From the NCBI GenBank assembly GCA_030452275.1, contig JAKDMR010000092.1, positions 1-7,411 on the forward strand: a DNA stretch of 7,411 nt. Direction: 5' to 3'. Position numbers and translations under genes: made by a program. This document shows positions 5,717 through 7,411 of this stretch, in pieces (position 1 is the first letter of the stretch; each line of letters opens with the position of its first letter). The stretch is from Candidatus Nitrosocosmicus sp. (GTDB lineage Archaea; Thermoproteota; Nitrososphaeria; Nitrososphaerales; Nitrososphaeraceae). The notes beneath the pieces are model-generated. The model had not been told where the DNA came from. It saw only the letters and a list, made by a program, of their open reading frames with translations, and did not search any database.

Positions 5717-7411
5717 TTGATAGGCTTAGAAGATAATTTCAATTGCAACAGGATTAGTTCTGATGGTAGTAACATCAATACTAATTCAGACTTCCAAATC
5801 AATAAAGACAAAGGTCGATCGGGCCAGAAAAAGACAATAATGCATGAGAAAAGAATCATCTATTTTTCAAAGCCCCTTGTAAATGGTGACAACGAGGAGA
5901 ACAATGACAGATCTGAGAAAAATTTAGGAAGTAGCCAAAGTAATACTTCCCAACAAGGACAACAGCAATCCTCAATAGACCAGGAAAAAATTCGAGCTAG
6001 AAACAACCTATTAAGGCAGTTTTTTCCAGATATATTAAAGGCAATAGGCAACAAAGCCATTAAGGATAACCCTCCTACTCTTCAAGAACTAGAATCATAT
6101 CTTCAAAATTACTTCAATGACTTACAAAATGGAAAGGTTAGTGGCGAAAACGCAAAGGATCAGGACTATTTATCAAAATCCACTAACCCTAATTCATCAA
6201 GTCAAAAAAACAACTTCAAGGGACGGGATAGAGCACATTATTTAAAGGGACAAGATGAACCAACGGGTTCAGTCGCAACGGTTAATCAAAAAAACTATAG
6301 ACTAAATTTTAATTTTAATGAGGATACAATTTCGGGTAATAATCTTCCAATTGTTACTGAATTGATTAGGAAAGGATATTTAGTTGATTCAGATAGATGG
6401 CTAAACAAAAAAGGATTTTTAAAAATAGGTCAGCAGATACTTACCGAGATCATAAAGTCTTTAAAGACGGATAAAATAGGCATGCATGAAACAAAGTTTG
6501 CTGGATATGGAAGCACGGTCCAAGAGACTTCCAAAAAGTACGAGTACGGAAATGAAATTTCCAATATCAATATCAACTCAACTATAAGGAACTTTGTAGA
6601 TAGATACTATGAGGTTCGTAATCACCAGAGCGCTGAGAGTCTTCATAACAGAATTGAGTTTCCACTAGACATTTCTTATGAAGATATAGAGATTTATGAT
6701 ACTCTGGAAGAAATTCAAGTAGCTACTGTTTATTGTATTGATTTGAGCTCAACAATGAAATATTCGTCGATGTATAATGACCTTAGCAGGATAGAGGCTT
6801 CAAAGCGTGCATTGTGGAGCTTGTTTATATTAAACAAGAAATTTTTTCCTCTTGACTCTATTCATACTGTTGGTTTCGGATCCATAGCATCACGAATTGA
6901 ACCGATGGATATTCCTTTTTTAAGAACATTTGAACCTAATGCAGATTTCCTGCACTATACAAACTATCAATCGGCATACAGATTCGCAAAAAGGATTTTG
7001 AAAAAGGATGGAGCCAAAAACAAGAGGATTGTAATGATAACAGACGGCCATCCCAGTGCCTGTTTTATAGATAGCAAAAACGAGAAAGATAAGATAATGA
7101 AGCAAAGGCCATATTCCCATTTTTATATGCCTGATAGGGAACGAATAGGCTCCCAGAATTCAGGGAACAATAGAATAAAATTCGATATTCATGATAAACA
7201 AACCGTATACCTGTGCTACAGGTACAGGCAGATTGACCAGTATATTGGAGAACAGACAATTAAAGAAGCAAAGAAATTGAAAAAAGATGGCATAGATCTC
7301 GATACAATAATGGTAAGCGAAGAAGATACTCTACTGGACTTTGTTAACGAATTAGCTGAATCAGTTGATGGAAAATCAATATATATTAACCCTAGAGATA
7401 TTGATACGGTT
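5717..7411 (+). CDS. VWA-domain protein, chelatase subunit D-like partner of the AAA+ ATPase (3' end cut by window)
   Basis: Adaptor expected to bind the upstream ATPase ring and link it to a target. The frame is open for 565 codons to the last base, with no stop. Residues 58-91 are a polar Asn/Ser/Gln linker. A block at about 212-285 (RKGYLVDSDRW..., KIGQQIL, HETKFAGYG, YEYGNE) matches the conserved region before the VWA domain in archaeal and bacterial ChlD-like proteins as I recall them. The VWA domain starts near 335 with MIDAS residues Asp342, Ser344, Thr346 (DLSST, Thr instead of the usual second Ser), Thr415 (YTNYQ) and Asp443 (MITDGHPS). In related proteins the end lies shortly after the GKSIYINPRDI region, so few residues are probably missing. 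I chose TTG at 5717, 5 nt after the ATPase stop, because the frame is open from there. ATG at 5840 (residue 42) is the alternative start. Confidence 0.85.
   Translation, partial: MIGLEDNFNCNRISSDGSNINTNSDFQINKDKGRSGQKKTIMHEKRIIYFSKPLVNGDNEENNDRSEKNLGSSQSNTSQQGQQQSSIDQEKIRARNNLLRQFFPDILKAIGNKAIKDNPPTLQELESYLQNYFNDLQNGKVSGENAKDQDYLSKSTNPNSSSQKNNFKGRDRAHYLKGQDEPTGSVATVNQKNYRLNFNFNEDTISGNNLPIVTELIRKGYLVDSDRWLNKKGFLKIGQQILTEIIKSLKTDKIGMHETKFAGYGSTVQETSKKYEYGNEISNININSTIRNFVDRYYEVRNHQSAESLHNRIEFPLDISYEDIEIYDTLEEIQVATVYCIDLSSTMKYSSMYNDLSRIEASKRALWSLFILNKKFFPLDSIHTVGFGSIASRIEPMDIPFLRTFEPNADFLHYTNYQSAYRFAKRILKKDGAKNKRIVMITDGHPSACFIDSKNEKDKIMKQRPYSHFYMPDRERIGSQNSGNNRIKFDIHDKQTVYLCYRYRQIDQYIGEQTIKEAKKLKKDGIDLDTIMVSEEDTLLDFVNELAESVDGKSIYINPRDIDTV

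Noticed and set aside
6920..7259. Two overlapping minus-strand ORFs at the right end
   Set aside because: They lie opposite the VWA domain, whose MIDAS residues and frame are clear; the predicted peptides show no family features.
3972..7411. A true magnesium chelatase for chlorophyll synthesis
   Set aside because: Only the ATPase and VWA-type subunits are present, no large catalytic subunit or tetrapyrrole gene is visible, and both proteins are extended relative to ChlI/ChlD. The label is kept as family resemblance only.

Overview
The window looks archaeal, most likely from an ammonia-oxidising archaeon of the Nitrososphaeria (a soil Nitrososphaera/Nitrosocosmicus-type lineage). This is inferred from low G+C, TATA-like boxes about 30 nt upstream of start codons, almost no Shine-Dalgarno sequences, frequent TTG starts and short or absent leaders. 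No marker gene (amo, rRNA, tRNA) is present, so the placement is an inference. All supported genes are on the + strand.

Left part (1-2536): a secreted HtrA/DegP-type serine protease with a PDZ domain and an unusual C-terminal tail of three 8-residue proline repeats. It is followed by a gap that may hold a 39-codon-scale small ORF, then a ZnuC/MntB-type ABC ATPase with a histidine-rich tail and no permease beside it. A T-rich terminator-like tract and a second possible small ORF follow.

Middle part (2537-3897): a TTG-started ribbon-helix-helix protein with a C-terminal domain I do not recognise. Next is a gene-free stretch (3137-3459) with a strong orphan TATA box, a nested stem-loop and a T-run, together suggesting a short non-coding RNA. 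Then comes a small membrane protein with two hydrophobic segments and a glutamine-rich outer segment.

Right part (3972-7411, running off the edge): a two-gene AAA+/von Willebrand factor A module. The first gene is a Mg-chelatase-subunit-I-like (ChlI/MoxR superfamily) ATPase. The second, 5 nt downstream, is a long VWA protein with a readable MIDAS metal site; it is open to the last base of the window and has no stop codon here. The pair resembles ChlI/ChlD and MoxR/CoxE systems, in which an ATPase ring and a VWA adaptor remodel a target protein or insert a metal. No tetrapyrrole gene or catalytic chelatase subunit is visible, so the target is unknown. This module is the most interesting system in the window.
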